The notes: generated from the letters alone by a model not told the origin. DNA of 36,086 nucleotides from Clostridia bacterium (GCA_030536295.1 JAUNQH010000021.1:1-36086); one strand, 5' to 3'; positions 7,814 through 16,710 are shown, counted from the first letter of the stretch. Program-made: numbers and translations.

Positions 7814-9127
7814 ATGGGCAAAAAGGCGAAACTGTTCTCCAAAACGGAATGGTCATGGATCTTCTATGATTGGGCCAACTCCGTATACGCGACCAATATC
7901 TCCGCGGCTATCTTTCCGATCCTGTATTCACATGTGGCGGGCAGCGGAACGACCGCTGATATCCTTTACGGATATGCCATATCGCTGGCGAACCTGCTGG
8001 TGGCCGTGCTCGCGCCGTATCTGGGCTCCATTGCGGATTTCCGCGGCATGAAAAAGAAGCTGTGGACCGTGTTCATGCTGATCGGTGTCGTGTTTACCGC
8101 CGTGATGGGCATTTTCGGCTCATGGCAGATGATGCTGCTGGGTTTTGTGATCAGCCGTATCGGCTTCAGCGGAAGCTGTCTGTTCTACGACAGCTTCCTT
8201 ACGGACGTCACAACGCCGGAGAGAATGGACAAGGTGAGCACATGGGGATACGCGATGGGCTATATCGGCGGATCGACGATCCCCTTCCTGATCTCCATCG
8301 CCGTCATGCTGGTCATGAACATGAGCGATCTGAGCATGCGGATCGGCGTGCTGATCGTGCCCGTGTGGTGGCTTGTCTTCTCTTTCCCGTTCATGCGGAA
8401 CGTGCATCAGGTGTCCTATGTGGATACCCCGCCGAAGGAACTGGGCCGGATCGCCTGGAAAAATACGATGAGCACATTCAGGCATATTCTGAAGGACAAG
8501 GCCGTGCTGTTTTTCCTGCTGGCGTATTTCTTCTATATCGACGGTGTGGACACGATCATTTCCATGGCGACGAAGTACGGCGATACGCTCGGCCTGGGTT
8601 CCATCGGCATGGTGCTGGCGCTTGTCGTGACGCAGCTGGTGGCAATGCCTTTTTCCATCCTGTTCGGCAAGTGGAGCAAGAAGATCGGTTCACTGACGCT
8701 GATCTCCATTTCCGTTTTCGTATACGCGTTCATTACTGTGATCGGCTTTGTGATGGGCTTCCTGGTCGACTATAACGAAGCTGTCGGCCTGACCATGGAA
8801 AGCGCGGTCGCGGTCAGCAGCGTACTGTTCTGGGTGCTGGCAACACTGGTCGGTACCGTACAGGGCGGTATACAGGCACTGAGCCGTTCCTACTTCGGTC
8901 AGCTGATCCCGCCGGAACGCAGCGGCGAGTATTTCGGGTTCATGGATATCTTCGGCAAGTTCGCGTGCGTGATCGGTCCCGCGCTTTATGAGTTGTTTTA
9001 CGGCATCACGGGCAAGGCATGCTTCGGCATTCTGAGCATCATCCTGCTGTTCCTGTGCGGCGCGCTTTTCCTGGGTGTCGGCAGGAAATACTTCAAAAAG
9101 GCGGAGCATGAGGAGATCACCGAATAA
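7814..9127 (+). CDS. MFS transporter, UMF1/Atg22-like
   Basis: A 437-residue multi-helix membrane protein. The opening WSWIFYDWANSVYATNISAAIFPILY is characteristic of the UMF1 (Atg22-like) branch of the major facilitator superfamily, and the GTVQGGIQALSRSYFGQLIPPERSGEYFGF segment in the second half is equally typical of it. Family members are annotated as efflux permeases; the eukaryotic relative exports amino acids from the vacuole. The bacterial substrate is unknown. AAAGGA about 10 bases upstream of the ATG serves as ribosome site. It is a single-gene unit between its own promoter and a bidirectional terminator. Confidence 0.88.
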   Translation: MGKKAKLFSKTEWSWIFYDWANSVYATNISAAIFPILYSHVAGSGTTADILYGYAISLANLLVAVLAPYLGSIADFRGMKKKLWTVFMLIGVVFTAVMGIFGSWQMMLLGFVISRIGFSGSCLFYDSFLTDVTTPERMDKVSTWGYAMGYIGGSTIPFLISIAVMLVMNMSDLSMRIGVLIVPVWWLVFSFPFMRNVHQVSYVDTPPKELGRIAWKNTMSTFRHILKDKAVLFFLLAYFFYIDGVDTIISMATKYGDTLGLGSIGMVLALVVTQLVAMPFSILFGKWSKKIGSLTLISISVFVYAFITVIGFVMGFLVDYNEAVGLTMESAVAVSSVLFWVLATLVGTVQGGIQALSRSYFGQLIPPERSGEYFGFMDIFGKFACVIGPALYELFYGITGKACFGILSIILLFLCGALFLGVGRKYFKKAEHEEITE

Positions 9128-9135
9128 TATCCGGT

Positions 9136-9183
9136 AAAAATAACGGTCCGCGGATCATCAAAAACCGCGGGCCGTTATTTTTT
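9136..9183. terminator. Bidirectional terminator between convergent genes
   Basis: TAACGGTCCGCGG at 9141-9153 pairs with CCGCGGGCCGTTA at 9165-9177 (one mismatch), flanked by A-run and T-run. It serves the MFS gene and the minus-strand J-domain gene, whose TAA stop (9175-9177) lies inside the stem. Confidence 0.88.
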
Positions 9184-9708
9184 GCTGTTGTTACGGATGT
9201 TTCTGAACAGCTTGTGTATCTTTCCCTGCAGGGTCGCTTCACGTTTGACGCCCATCGCGGCTTCCAGCGCGCCGGCATGGTAGTCATTGTTGTCCGGATC
9301 GCGCCGGACGGCTTCACGGAAAGCGGTGTGCGCCTCGCTGTACCGCTCCAGCATCATCAGGGCGCGGCCCTTGATGAAATACCATGAAGCGTCATGCTCG
9401 GCGGTACGGCTGAGCTGGCGCAGCGCGCTCTCCGGTGTGCCGCGTTCCAGCATTTTCTCGGCAAGACGCACGGCTTCGCTTCCGGGAAGCGACTGCCTGA
9501 ACGCGGCGTGCTGCCGGGGCAGCGCAAGCTTCATGGCTTCCTCGTACGCGAGATTCAGCTCCACCATTTCCGCCATGGCGGCTTTTTTCTGATCCGGGTC
9601 CGTAAACTGGTCCGGATGGATCTGCTTGACTCTTTTACGGTACGCTGCGCGGACTTCATCCGCGTCTGCGCTGTATCGGAGACCAAGCACCTCAAACGGG
9701 TGTTTCAC
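9175..9708 (-). CDS. J-domain (DnaJ-like) protein with TPR repeats
   Basis: A 177-residue cytoplasmic protein. Residues 1-60 form a J domain: PFEVLGLRYSADADEVRAAYRKR, then the diagnostic HPD in KQIHPDQF, the tripeptide that activates DnaK ATPase. The remainder has two TPR-like helical repeats (WYFIKGRALMMLERYSEAHTAFREAVRRDPDN). There is no zinc domain or C-terminal substrate domain, so it is a class III J protein that brings DnaK to specific partners. The start is a GTG at 9708-9706 with GGAGG seven bases upstream; the longer open frame into murA is rejected. It lies 16 bases after murA and is probably cotranscribed. Confidence 0.85.
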   Translation of the reverse strand: MKHPFEVLGLRYSADADEVRAAYRKRVKQIHPDQFTDPDQKKAAMAEMVELNLAYEEAMKLALPRQHAAFRQSLPGSEAVRLAEKMLERGTPESALRQLSRTAEHDASWYFIKGRALMMLERYSEAHTAFREAVRRDPDNNDYHAGALEAAMGVKREATLQGKIHKLFRNIRNNSKK

Positions 9709-9724
9709 AATGATGCCTCCGGAT

Positions 9725-10993
9725 TTACAGGCCGGTCTCCCGGCTGATCTCCGCACCCAGCGACCGGAGCTTGTCTTCGATATGCTCGTACCCGCGGTCA
9801 ATGTATCCGGGTTCATAGATCTCGGTGACGCCGTGCGCCATCAGCCCCGCGATGACCAGCGCCGCACCGGCGCGAAGGTCTGAAGCGGTCAGCGGCGCGC
9901 CATACAGCTCATTCACACCTTCGATGATGGCCATCCGGTCCGCTACGCGGACATGCGCGCCCATCCGGCGGATCTCATCCAGATGACGGAAACGCTGCTC
10001 GAAGATCGTTTCCTGAATGATGCTTGTTCCGCGGGCTGTGGTGAGCAATGCGCTCATGGGCTGCTGAAGGTCTGTCGGGAAGCCGGGATAGACCTGCGTT
10101 TTGATGTTGATGGCGCGGTGCATACCGGTGGAGTGAACGCGGATCGCGTCGTCATAGTCGGTGACCATGACACCCATTTCCAGCAGTTTGGCGCTGAGCG
10201 CGTCCATATGTGTGGGTATGCAGCCGTTGATCACAACGTCACCGTGGGTGGCGGCGGCGGCGATCATCAGGGTGCCTGTTTCGATCTGGTCCGGGATGAC
10301 GGCGTAATTGGTGCCGTGCAGATTCTGTACGCCGCGGATGCGGATCGTATCCGTGCCGGCGCCCTTGATGCGCGCGCCCATGCTGTTCAGCGCGTTGGCG
10401 AGATCAACGATATGGGGCTCCTTTGCCGCGTTGTAAATAATGGTGGTGCCCTTTGCCTTGACGGCGGCGAGCATGACATTGACCGTGCCGCCGACTGTTA
10501 CGATATCAAAGAAGACGCCGCTGCCTGTCAGCTGTTCGGCTTCGACCCTGATAATGCCTCCGACCTCGTCCGCTTCGGCCCCGAGCGCGCGGAACCCTTT
10601 CAGATGCTGGTCAACAGGCCGGGAACCGATCTCACACCCGCCGGGAGTGGGCACATGCGCTTTGCCGCAGCGGCCGAGGAGCGCGCCGAGCAGATAATAG
10701 CTGGCGCGCAGACGCTGCGCGTTATGATAGGAGACCTCATACCCGCTCGCGGGACGCGGATCCACGGTCATGAAACGCCCCGGTTCGTAATCCACTTTCG
10801 CGCCGAGTTCGCGCAGAATATCCACGAGCGCGTGGACATCCTCAATATCGGGCAGGTTTTCGATGGTGCAGACATCATCACTCAAAAGCGTTGCCGGGAT
10901 CACGGCAACGGCGGTATTTTTTCCGCCGCTTACGCGAACCTGACCTTCGAGCGTACGCCCGCCGGTGATCAGCATCCGTTCCTTTCCCGTCAC
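9725..10993 (-). CDS. murA: UDP-N-acetylglucosamine 1-carboxyvinyltransferase
   Basis: A 422-residue enzyme for the first committed step of peptidoglycan synthesis, transferring enolpyruvate from PEP to UDP-GlcNAc in the cytoplasm. It has the substrate-binding Lys25-Asn26 in SGGKN and the catalytic loop TPGGCEIGSRPVDQH with Cys120, the residue alkylated by fosfomycin. Length is typical. The start is GTG 10993, with AGGAGG 9 bases upstream. Bacillota often carry two paralogues (MurA1/MurA2 or murAB); which one this is cannot be told from the window. A J-domain gene follows directly. Confidence 0.95.
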   Translation of the reverse strand: MTGKERMLITGGRTLEGQVRVSGGKNTAVAVIPATLLSDDVCTIENLPDIEDVHALVDILRELGAKVDYEPGRFMTVDPRPASGYEVSYHNAQRLRASYYLLGALLGRCGKAHVPTPGGCEIGSRPVDQHLKGFRALGAEADEVGGIIRVEAEQLTGSGVFFDIVTVGGTVNVMLAAVKAKGTTIIYNAAKEPHIVDLANALNSMGARIKGAGTDTIRIRGVQNLHGTNYAVIPDQIETGTLMIAAAATHGDVVINGCIPTHMDALSAKLLEMGVMVTDYDDAIRVHSTGMHRAINIKTQVYPGFPTDLQQPMSALLTTARGTSIIQETIFEQRFRHLDEIRRMGAHVRVADRMAIIEGVNELYGAPLTASDLRAGAALVIAGLMAHGVTEIYEPGYIDRGYEHIEDKLRSLGAEISRETGL

Positions 10994-11034
10994 AGAGTGT
11001 TACCTCCTGAAATGTTGGTAAATGCAGTCTGTTT

Positions 11035-11063
11035 ATTATACACAAAACCTTTGAATATGACAA
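11035..11063 (-). promoter_or_regulatory. sigma-A promoter for murA (minus strand)
   Basis: On the minus strand, TTGTCA (11063-11058), a 17-base spacer and TATAAT (11040-11035). Its -35 is only 4 bases from the -35 of the divergent plus-strand promoter. Confidence 0.85.
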
Positions 11064-11067
11064 GTGT

Positions 11068-11096
11068 TTGCACCCGCGGGGACGTTATGATACAAT
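11068..11096 (+). promoter_or_regulatory. sigma-A promoter for the phosphodiester glycosidase gene
   Basis: TTGCAC at 11068-11073 and TACAAT at 11091-11096, spacer 17, divergent from and nearly abutting the murA promoter. Confidence 0.8.
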
Positions 11097-11131
11097 CTGT
11101 CCGGGGAGACCGAGATCCCGGAGGGATGAAA

Positions 11132-12022
11132 ATGAAACGTTTTTTGTGTCTTGTGCTGTGTCTTTTGCTTCTGCCGGTATATGTATCCGCGGAGGAAACG
11201 GACGGTTCCGATGCTCTGCCTTTCGCGGAATATACTTTTACGGGTACATCCGTCAAACGGAAATATGATTCGGATACCCTGATCTACCGGGTGGAAAAAT
11301 TCAAAATGGGCGGCGTGGTCTGCTATCTGACAAAAGTCTGGATGCGGGACCCGGGCCGGCAGATCGTCAAGGAGACCGCGGAGTGGCAAAAAAACATACA
11401 GCTGCCCGGTGTCATGGCAAAACGGATCCCGGATGCCGCGCTGGTCATCAACGGCAGCGGATACGTGAGCCCGACGTATCCGTGGATCCCGGATAACTAT
11501 CCGGGAACGAATGAGGATTATTACTATACGCCGCTCGGATCGCTGACGGTGACGAACGGTGAGCTTTACCGCAGGCTGGACGGCGTGCCTTTTACCGGGC
11601 TCACGCTGGAAAGGGACGGTCTGCATATGTATATCGGGGCGGATAATGATGAAGTGCTTGCCGCGGAACCCACGCAGACATGGAGCTTTTATGACGGCTG
11701 CCCCATGGTGCTGAACGGAAAGGACATCCTGCCGGAGGAATGGGACTTTGCCGACAAGGCGGCGCGGCGCACCATTATCGGCAAGGTGGATCAGAACAAC
11801 TATATCATCCTGTCCGTAACGAACGAAGGCGGAACGGGACTGACACTGCGCAAGTGCAACTGGTTTCTGACGGAACGGCTTGACCTGGAATGGGCGTATG
11901 ATCTGGATGGCGGTCCTTCCTCCGCGCTGCTGTGCCGGGACCGGGGAAAGAAGACATTCAAGCTGATGTTCGGCGGGAAGGCAAAGGATGCCGATGTGAT
12001 GGGATTCCGGGAGCTACCGTGA
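11132..12022 (+). CDS. Secreted phosphodiester glycosidase (NAGPA/DUF2233-like) protein
   Basis: A 296-residue protein with a Sec signal peptide (MKRFLCLVLCLLLLPVYVSA). The mature part resembles the NAGPA family: ALVINGSGY near the start, an RRTIIGKVDQNNYIILSV segment and the LDGGPSSALL motif at about 260-269. This family, named after the enzyme that uncovers mannose-6-phosphate, hydrolyses phosphodiester-linked sugars; bacterial members are thought to act on cell-envelope glycans or exopolysaccharide. ATG 11132 has GGAGGG 6 bases upstream; ATG 11126 overlaps the ribosome site. The frame is open far upstream through murA, but that part is antisense to murA and not coding. The last 9 bases overlap the convergent helicase gene. 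Confidence 0.82.
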   Translation: MKRFLCLVLCLLLLPVYVSAEETDGSDALPFAEYTFTGTSVKRKYDSDTLIYRVEKFKMGGVVCYLTKVWMRDPGRQIVKETAEWQKNIQLPGVMAKRIPDAALVINGSGYVSPTYPWIPDNYPGTNEDYYYTPLGSLTVTNGELYRRLDGVPFTGLTLERDGLHMYIGADNDEVLAAEPTQTWSFYDGCPMVLNGKDILPEEWDFADKAARRTIIGKVDQNNYIILSVTNEGGTGLTLRKCNWFLTERLDLEWAYDLDGGPSSALLCRDRGKKTFKLMFGGKAKDADVMGFRELP

Positions 12023-13426
12023 TCTGTTGATCCTGCGTACGACCTGGCCGAGACCGGCGGGCCGGGCTTTTCCGTCCCTGCCGATCACGATCTTCTGCGC
12101 CGTATGCTGTCCGGAAGTGTTTTTGCCGCCGTTCCCCGCGGGGGACGGTTTTTTCTTTGCCGTGTTCGGCCGGGAAACGCTTTTATTGCCTGCAGGCGTG
12201 CCGGCGGGCTTCCTGCTTTGCGCGGCGTTGCCGGATCTGTTCAGTTTTTCCGGACGCGGCTCCCTGACCTTCGGTTCGCTCGGCGTCAGCACTTCCATGG
12301 GCCATTCGCTCGTTTCCTCACGCAGCCGCTTTCCGATCAGCTTCTCGATCTGATTGAGCTGCTTTACCTCATCAATGCAGCAGAATGAGACCGCCTTGCC
12401 GGTCCGGCCGGCTCTGCCTGTTCTGCCGATGCGGTGGATATAGGATTCGGGTTCGTTGGGCAGGTCAAAGTTGATCACGTGGCTCAGACCGGCGATATCG
12501 ATGCCGCGGGCCGCGATATCCGTTGCCACAAGTACTTTGCATTCGCCGCTTTTGAACCGGTTCAGCGCTGTCTGCCTGGCCGCCTGGCTTTTGTCGCCGT
12601 GAATACCTGCGGCGTCAATACCGTCACGGCCGAGATCGCGAACGATGCGGTCCACGCCGTGGCGCGTACGTGAAAAAACGAGAGCGTTTTCAAGATCATC
12701 GCTTTTCAGCAGTTTTGCCAGAAGATGACGCTTGTTGACCTTATCCACGTAATACATGCACTGATCGATCGCGTCCACGGTGGATGTAACGGGATCCACT
12801 TTGATATTTTCCGGTTCGGTGAGAAGATCCATGGCGAGTTTTTCCACTTCAGCCGGCATAGTGGCGGAGAACAGCAGCGTCTGCCGCTTCTCCGGAAGGC
12901 AGCGGACAATGCGGCGTACATCATGGATGAACCCCATATCCAGCATCCGGTCCGCTTCATCCAGCACAAAGACTTCCACATGATCCAGCCGTACGAACCC
13001 CTGACCCATCAGATCCATGAGGCGGCCGGGACAGGCGACGACGATATCCGCGCCGCGGTGCAGAGCGTCGACCTGACCGTTCTGACCGACACCGCCGAAA
13101 ATGACGGCACATTCCAGACGCGTTCCTTTGCCGAATGCCATAAAGCTTTCGTATGTCTGCATTGCCAGCTCACGGGTGGGGGACAGCACCAGCGCGCGGA
13201 TGACCCTCGCGCCGGGAACCGGGGAAGGGGTCTCCTTCAGCCGCTGCAGAATGGGCAGCGCGAAAGCGGCGGTCTTCCCCGTGCCGGTCTGCGCGCATCC
13301 GAGGACGTCCCTGCCTTCCAGCACGGGACGGATGGTTGCCCGCTGAATGGGCGTAGGCTCTGTATACCCGCTGTTTTCAACGTTTTTCAGTAGTATCGGC
13401 AAAAGGCCGAAATCATCAAAATTCAT
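12014..13426 (-). CDS. DEAD-box ATP-dependent RNA helicase
   Basis: A 470-residue RNA-remodelling ATPase. Motifs in order: Q motif (PTPIQ, 25-29), Walker A AQTGTGKT (45-52), PTREL, GG, PGR, DEAD (156-159), SAT (187-189), a DIAARGID segment and HRIGRTGRAGRTG. The helicase core is followed by a basic, low-complexity tail of about 100 residues (R/K/N/P/G-rich), typical of RhlE/CshA-type helicases and likely RNA-binding. ATG 13426 gives the normal N-terminus; the ribosome site is weak (GGA 10 bases upstream). The stop overlaps the convergent glycosidase gene with no terminator between them. Such proteins assist ribosome assembly or mRNA decay, often in the cold. Confidence 0.93.
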   Translation of the reverse strand: MNFDDFGLLPILLKNVENSGYTEPTPIQRATIRPVLEGRDVLGCAQTGTGKTAAFALPILQRLKETPSPVPGARVIRALVLSPTRELAMQTYESFMAFGKGTRLECAVIFGGVGQNGQVDALHRGADIVVACPGRLMDLMGQGFVRLDHVEVFVLDEADRMLDMGFIHDVRRIVRCLPEKRQTLLFSATMPAEVEKLAMDLLTEPENIKVDPVTSTVDAIDQCMYYVDKVNKRHLLAKLLKSDDLENALVFSRTRHGVDRIVRDLGRDGIDAAGIHGDKSQAARQTALNRFKSGECKVLVATDIAARGIDIAGLSHVINFDLPNEPESYIHRIGRTGRAGRTGKAVSFCCIDEVKQLNQIEKLIGKRLREETSEWPMEVLTPSEPKVREPRPEKLNRSGNAAQSRKPAGTPAGNKSVSRPNTAKKKPSPAGNGGKNTSGQHTAQKIVIGRDGKARPAGLGQVVRRINRSR

Positions 13427-13526
13427 AGCTGTTGTTCCGTTTCCTTCAGTGATATGCTGATGATATGCGCGGCGAAGGGCATCCGCGTGCTTTTTGCACT
13501 GCGTTCCCGTGGACCGCGTGAAAGAG

Positions 13527-13556
13527 AGTATAACACGAACCGGGCGCCGGACGCAA
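13527..13556 (-). promoter_or_regulatory. Promoter for the DEAD-box helicase (minus strand)
   Basis: On the minus strand TTGCGT, an 18-base spacer and TATACT preceded by TGT (extended -10). The predicted leader to the ATG is about 95 bases. Confidence 0.6.
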
Positions 13557-13810
13557 ATCACTTACCAGGGCGGAACGGAAAAAAGTTGGTCCCGCCGAAT
13601 GACAGAAACCGGAAGACAGTAATGCAATAAAATTGTAATAAATTTGCAATAAAAACAGGCGCGGTTTTCCACAAGATGATGTTGTTGGGGAAAAGTTATC
13701 CACCATATCCGCTTTTCGGTATGCATTATTTCTGCGGGGTCACGGCGGTATTTGGCATATTTTGTGCAAATTATTCAGTGAAATTTAATGATTGCAACGG
13801 CTGTACAGGG
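13557..13810. other. AT-rich intergenic region with DnaA-box-like sequences
   Basis: This gene-free stretch contains an A/T-rich run with three AATAAA-type repeats (about 13620-13656). It is followed by TTTTCCACA (13665-13673) and TTATCCACC (13696-13704), each one base from the DnaA box TTATCCACA. No coding sequence is convincing here. An origin is unlikely without dnaA or dnaN; a DnaA-binding cluster is possible. Confidence 0.35.
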
Positions 13811-13839
13811 TTGGCAAGACAGCCAAAACATTCTATAAT
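13811..13839 (+). promoter_or_regulatory. sigma-A promoter for the BIG2/SH3 secreted protein
   Basis: TTGGCA at 13811-13816 and TATAAT at 13834-13839 with a 17-base spacer. The leader to the ATG is about 120 bases and contains stem-loops. Confidence 0.85.
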
Positions 13840-13965
13840 GCAAACATCGGTAATGTCTTTTCAGACTTATCAGGTAAGCTTTTACCGGGACAGGAACAAA
13901 GTGCGCGATCTGAGAGGATGCTTTGTTTTCGGTTCCGTAAAATGAGAACGGGAGGAGTAATTTAA

Positions 13966-15051
13966 ATGAAGAAGCTTGCGAGGATCCTGGCTGTTGTACT
14001 GGTACTGACGCTTCTGGCCGGTATGACAAGTACAGCCATGGCTGCAGAGGCCAAGGGCACATTCAAGTTCTCGACCGCGCAGTCCACGCTGAACGGCGCG
14101 CAAACGGTCACCAAGAGTTACAAGCTTGCCACCAAGGCGGCATCGCTGAAGGTGACGGTGAAGATCACATCCAATGTCACGGGCGAGGAAAAGGATGTGG
14201 ATATTTACCGCCTGAAGTATGAGGTCCTCGGTCCGGACGGAAAGCGCCTCGGAAGCCAGGTCGCGCTGGACGCGCTGGACGGCAAGACCTCCAGCACACA
14301 GACCTTTACCAACGTGAAAGCCGGAACGATCAAGGTCAAGATCACAACCGGCGCCTCGGCGAAGAACCTGATCTACACGGTGAATGTTTCCGGTGAATAT
14401 ACGGCTTCACTGAGCAAGACCAAGATGTCCCTCAGAAAAGGCAACTCGTTCACCCTGACATCCAACTATGCCGGTGGACAGACCAAAACATGGTCCAGCA
14501 GCAACACCGGTATCGCTACCGTCAGTTCTTCCGGCGTTGTGACCGGCAAGGCACCCGGTACAGCGACGATCTCCCTGAAGGTCGGCACCCAGACCCTGAA
14601 CTGCAAAGTGACGGTCTACGCGCTCAACGTGCCCAGCGGCACCTACTACACGAAGAAGTCCTATCAGCTGTCGGTCAAGAATGCCACCACCGCCGATAAG
14701 GTCACATGGACCAGCAGCAACACCGCTGTTGCCAAGGTCAGCACCACCGGTAAAGTGACAGGCGTCAGCGCGGGTTCCGCCAAGATCACCGCGACCGTGA
14801 AGTCCGGGCTGGACGGCAGGACCTTCACATTCTCAAAGACCATGAAGTTCGTCAAGAATCCCTGGCCCAAGACCATGACGGTCATTGCCGCGAAGCGGCT
14901 GGCTCTGCGCGAGGGTCCGGGCAAGGATAAGCCGATCATCAAGTTCATTGACAACGGCGTCAAGGTTTCCGTCTCGGCGATCAACGGCGAGTGGGCCACC
15001 GTTACGGTAGGCGGCGTGAAGGGCTATATGATGGTTGCCTATCTGAAGTGA
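13966..15051 (+). CDS. Secreted protein with two BIG2 Ig-like domains and a C-terminal SH3b domain
   Basis: A 361-residue exported protein. A signal peptide (about residues 1-26, ending TAMAA) is followed by a beta-rich N-terminal domain (about 30-150). Two bacterial Ig-like (BIG2) domains follow, each with the W-(S/T)-S-S-N-T-x-(I/V)-A-(T/K)-V and G-x-(A/V)-(T/S)-G signature (about 145-225 and 228-302). A bacterial SH3 domain (about 306-361) opens with the LALREGPGKDKPII pattern. There are no sortase or membrane anchors, so it is probably held to the wall by SH3b or secreted. No catalytic motif is seen; a structural or adhesive cell-surface role is likely. GGGAGGAG 8-9 bases upstream sets the start. 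It is a single-gene unit between a strong promoter and a strong terminator. Confidence 0.88.
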   Translation: MKKLARILAVVLVLTLLAGMTSTAMAAEAKGTFKFSTAQSTLNGAQTVTKSYKLATKAASLKVTVKITSNVTGEEKDVDIYRLKYEVLGPDGKRLGSQVALDALDGKTSSTQTFTNVKAGTIKVKITTGASAKNLIYTVNVSGEYTASLSKTKMSLRKGNSFTLTSNYAGGQTKTWSSSNTGIATVSSSGVVTGKAPGTATISLKVGTQTLNCKVTVYALNVPSGTYYTKKSYQLSVKNATTADKVTWTSSNTAVAKVSTTGKVTGVSAGSAKITATVKSGLDGRTFTFSKTMKFVKNPWPKTMTVIAAKRLALREGPGKDKPIIKFIDNGVKVSVSAINGEWATVTVGGVKGYMMVAYLK

Positions 15052-15070
15052 TCCGGTAGATCGATATCTG

Positions 15071-15103
15071 CCGTCCGCGTTTGCACGCGGACGGTTTTTG
15101 TTT
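15071..15103 (+). terminator. Rho-independent terminator after the BIG2/SH3 gene
   Basis: CCGTCCGCGT (15071-15080) pairs perfectly with ACGCGGACGG (15085-15094), loop TTGC, followed by TTTTTGTTT. Confidence 0.93.
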
Positions 15104-15198
15104 GCCGCGGACAGCCGTGAACGCTTCCTGTCCGGCATCCGGATCAGCACGGAAACGGCCGGCGCGGCCGGAAGGGTGGGGACGAACGGCGAAACTGC

Positions 15199-15227
15199 TT
15201 GACAAATCAACGTCCGCTTACTATGAT
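15199..15227 (+). promoter_or_regulatory. sigma-A promoter for glyS
   Basis: Consensus TTGACA at 15199-15204 and TATGAT at 15222-15227, spacer 17. The leader is only about 33 bases, too short for a T-box. Confidence 0.88.
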
Positions 15228-15266
15228 AGGCTTTGTTTCAAGCATTATTGATCGGAGGAGAGAACA

Positions 15267-16646
15267 ATGGGCGAACTGACAATGGATAAACTCGTCGCGC
15301 TGTGTAAGAACCGCGGCTTCATTTTTGCCGGCAGCGAGATCTACGGCGGCCTCGCGAACACCTGGGACTACGGTCCTCTGGGCGTTGAATTCAAAAACAA
15401 CGTGAAAAAGGCGTGGTGGCAGAAGTTTGTGCAGGAGAGCAAGTACAATACCGGGCTGGACTGCGCGATCCTGATGAACCGTGAAGTGTGGGTCGCCAGC
15501 GGGCATGTCGGCGGCTTCAATGATCCCCTGATGGACTGCAAGGCCTGCAAGGCCCGCTTCCGCGCGGACAAGCTGATCGAAGACTTCACCAAGGGTGAAG
15601 AGACCGGCGACGGCTGGACCAATGCCGAACTGGAGAGCTATATCGCGGATCATGATATCGTATGCCCCGTATGCGGCAAAAAGGACTTTACCGGTATCCG
15701 CCAGTTCAACCTGATGTTCAAGACATTCCAGGGCGTCAACGAGGGCGCGACCAATGAGATCTATCTGCGCCCCGAGACCGCGCAGGGTATCTTTGTCAAC
15801 TTCCAGAATGTGATGCGCACCACCCGCAAGAAGCTGCCCGCCGGCATCGCGCAGATCGGCAAGAGCTTCCGTAATGAGATCACGCCCGGCAACTTCATTT
15901 TCCGCGTGCGTGAGTTCGAGCAGATGGAACTTGAGTTCTTCTGCAAACCCGGTGAGGATCTGGAATGGTTCAATTACTGGCGTTCCTTCTGCCGCGACTG
16001 GCTGCTGAGCCTCGGCATGAAAGAAGAGCGCCTGCGCCTGCGCGATCATGAGCCCGAAAAGCTGGCCTTCTATTCCAAGGCGACCACTGACTTTGAATTC
16101 CTGTTCCCGTTCGGATGGGGCGAGCTGTGGGGCGTGGCGGATCGTACCGATTATGACCTGACACAGCATCAGGAGCATTCCGGCAAGAGCATGGAGTATC
16201 TGGACCCCGTGACCAACGAGAAATTCGTGCCGTATTGCGTGGAGCCGTCCCTGGGTGTTGACCGCGCCGTGCTGGCCTTCCTGTGCAACGCGTATGAGGA
16301 GGAAGAGCTCGAAGGCGGAGATGTCCGTACCGTGCTGCATTTCCATCCGGCGCTGGCGCCTTTCAAGGCCGCCGTGTTGCCCCTGCAGAAGAACAAGCTG
16401 GGCGGGCTCGCGAGCGAGATCCATGCCGAACTGGCGAAATACTTCCCCGTGGATTATGATGAGACCGGTTCCATCGGCAAGCGCTACCGCCGTCAGGATG
16501 AGATCGGCACGCCGTTCTCCATCTGTGTCGACTTTGATACCGAAGAGACGCAGACCGTAACGATCCGTGACCGTGATACCATGCAGCAGGAGCGGGTGGC
16601 GATCGCCGATATCCGCAAGTACATAGAGGAACGGATGAAGTTCTGA
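15267..16646 (+). CDS. glyS: Glycyl-tRNA synthetase, alpha2 type
   Basis: A 459-residue class II aminoacyl-tRNA synthetase that charges tRNA-Gly. The N-terminus has the typical [23 protein letters not shown] of the single-chain homodimeric type (also called glyQS), not the alpha2beta2 type. Two cysteine pairs (CKACKA near 92 and CPVCGK near 135) suggest a structural metal site. Motif 2 ([24 protein letters not shown]) and the C-terminal anticodon-binding domain are present. GGAGG about 9 bases upstream fixes the start. Transcription is from its own consensus promoter with no T-box leader. Confidence 0.96.
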   Translation: MGELTMDKLVALCKNRGFIFAGSEIYGGLANTWDYGPLGVEFKNNVKKAWWQKFVQESKYNTGLDCAILMNREVWVASGHVGGFNDPLMDCKACKARFRADKLIEDFTKGEETGDGWTNAELESYIADHDIVCPVCGKKDFTGIRQFNLMFKTFQGVNEGATNEIYLRPETAQGIFVNFQNVMRTTRKKLPAGIAQIGKSFRNEITPGNFIFRVREFEQMELEFFCKPGEDLEWFNYWRSFCRDWLLSLGMKEERLRLRDHEPEKLAFYSKATTDFEFLFPFGWGELWGVADRTDYDLTQHQEHSGKSMEYLDPVTNEKFVPYCVEPSLGVDRAVLAFLCNAYEEEELEGGDVRTVLHFHPALAPFKAAVLPLQKNKLGGLASEIHAELAKYFPVDYDETGSIGKRYRRQDEIGTPFSICVDFDTEETQTVTIRDRDTMQQERVAIADIRKYIEERMKF

Positions 16647-16658
16647 GCTGAAGATGAC

Positions 16659-16710
16659 GGGGTTGTCTCATGATGATCTGAAAAGATCAAAAAGAGGCAG
16701 CCCCTCTTCC
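16659..16710 (+). terminator. Probable terminator after glyS
   Basis: GGGGTTGTCTC (16659-16669) pairs with GAGGCAGCCCC (16694-16704) with one internal mismatch/wobble and a nested TGATC/GATCA stem, followed by TCTTCC. The T-run is poor. A further small stem (GGGAA/TTCCC near 16717-16731) follows. Confidence 0.5.

Noticed and set aside
9953-11131. N-terminal extension of the glycosidase frame
   Set aside because: It runs antisense through murA; the signal peptide, ribosome site and promoter place the start at 11132.
13620-13704. Chromosome replication origin
   Set aside because: Only two imperfect DnaA boxes and no dnaA, dnaN or mnmG nearby; reported as a possible DnaA-binding site only.
15228-15266. 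T-box leader for glyS
   Set aside because: The leader is about 33 bases long and lacks the conserved T-box sequence and terminator.
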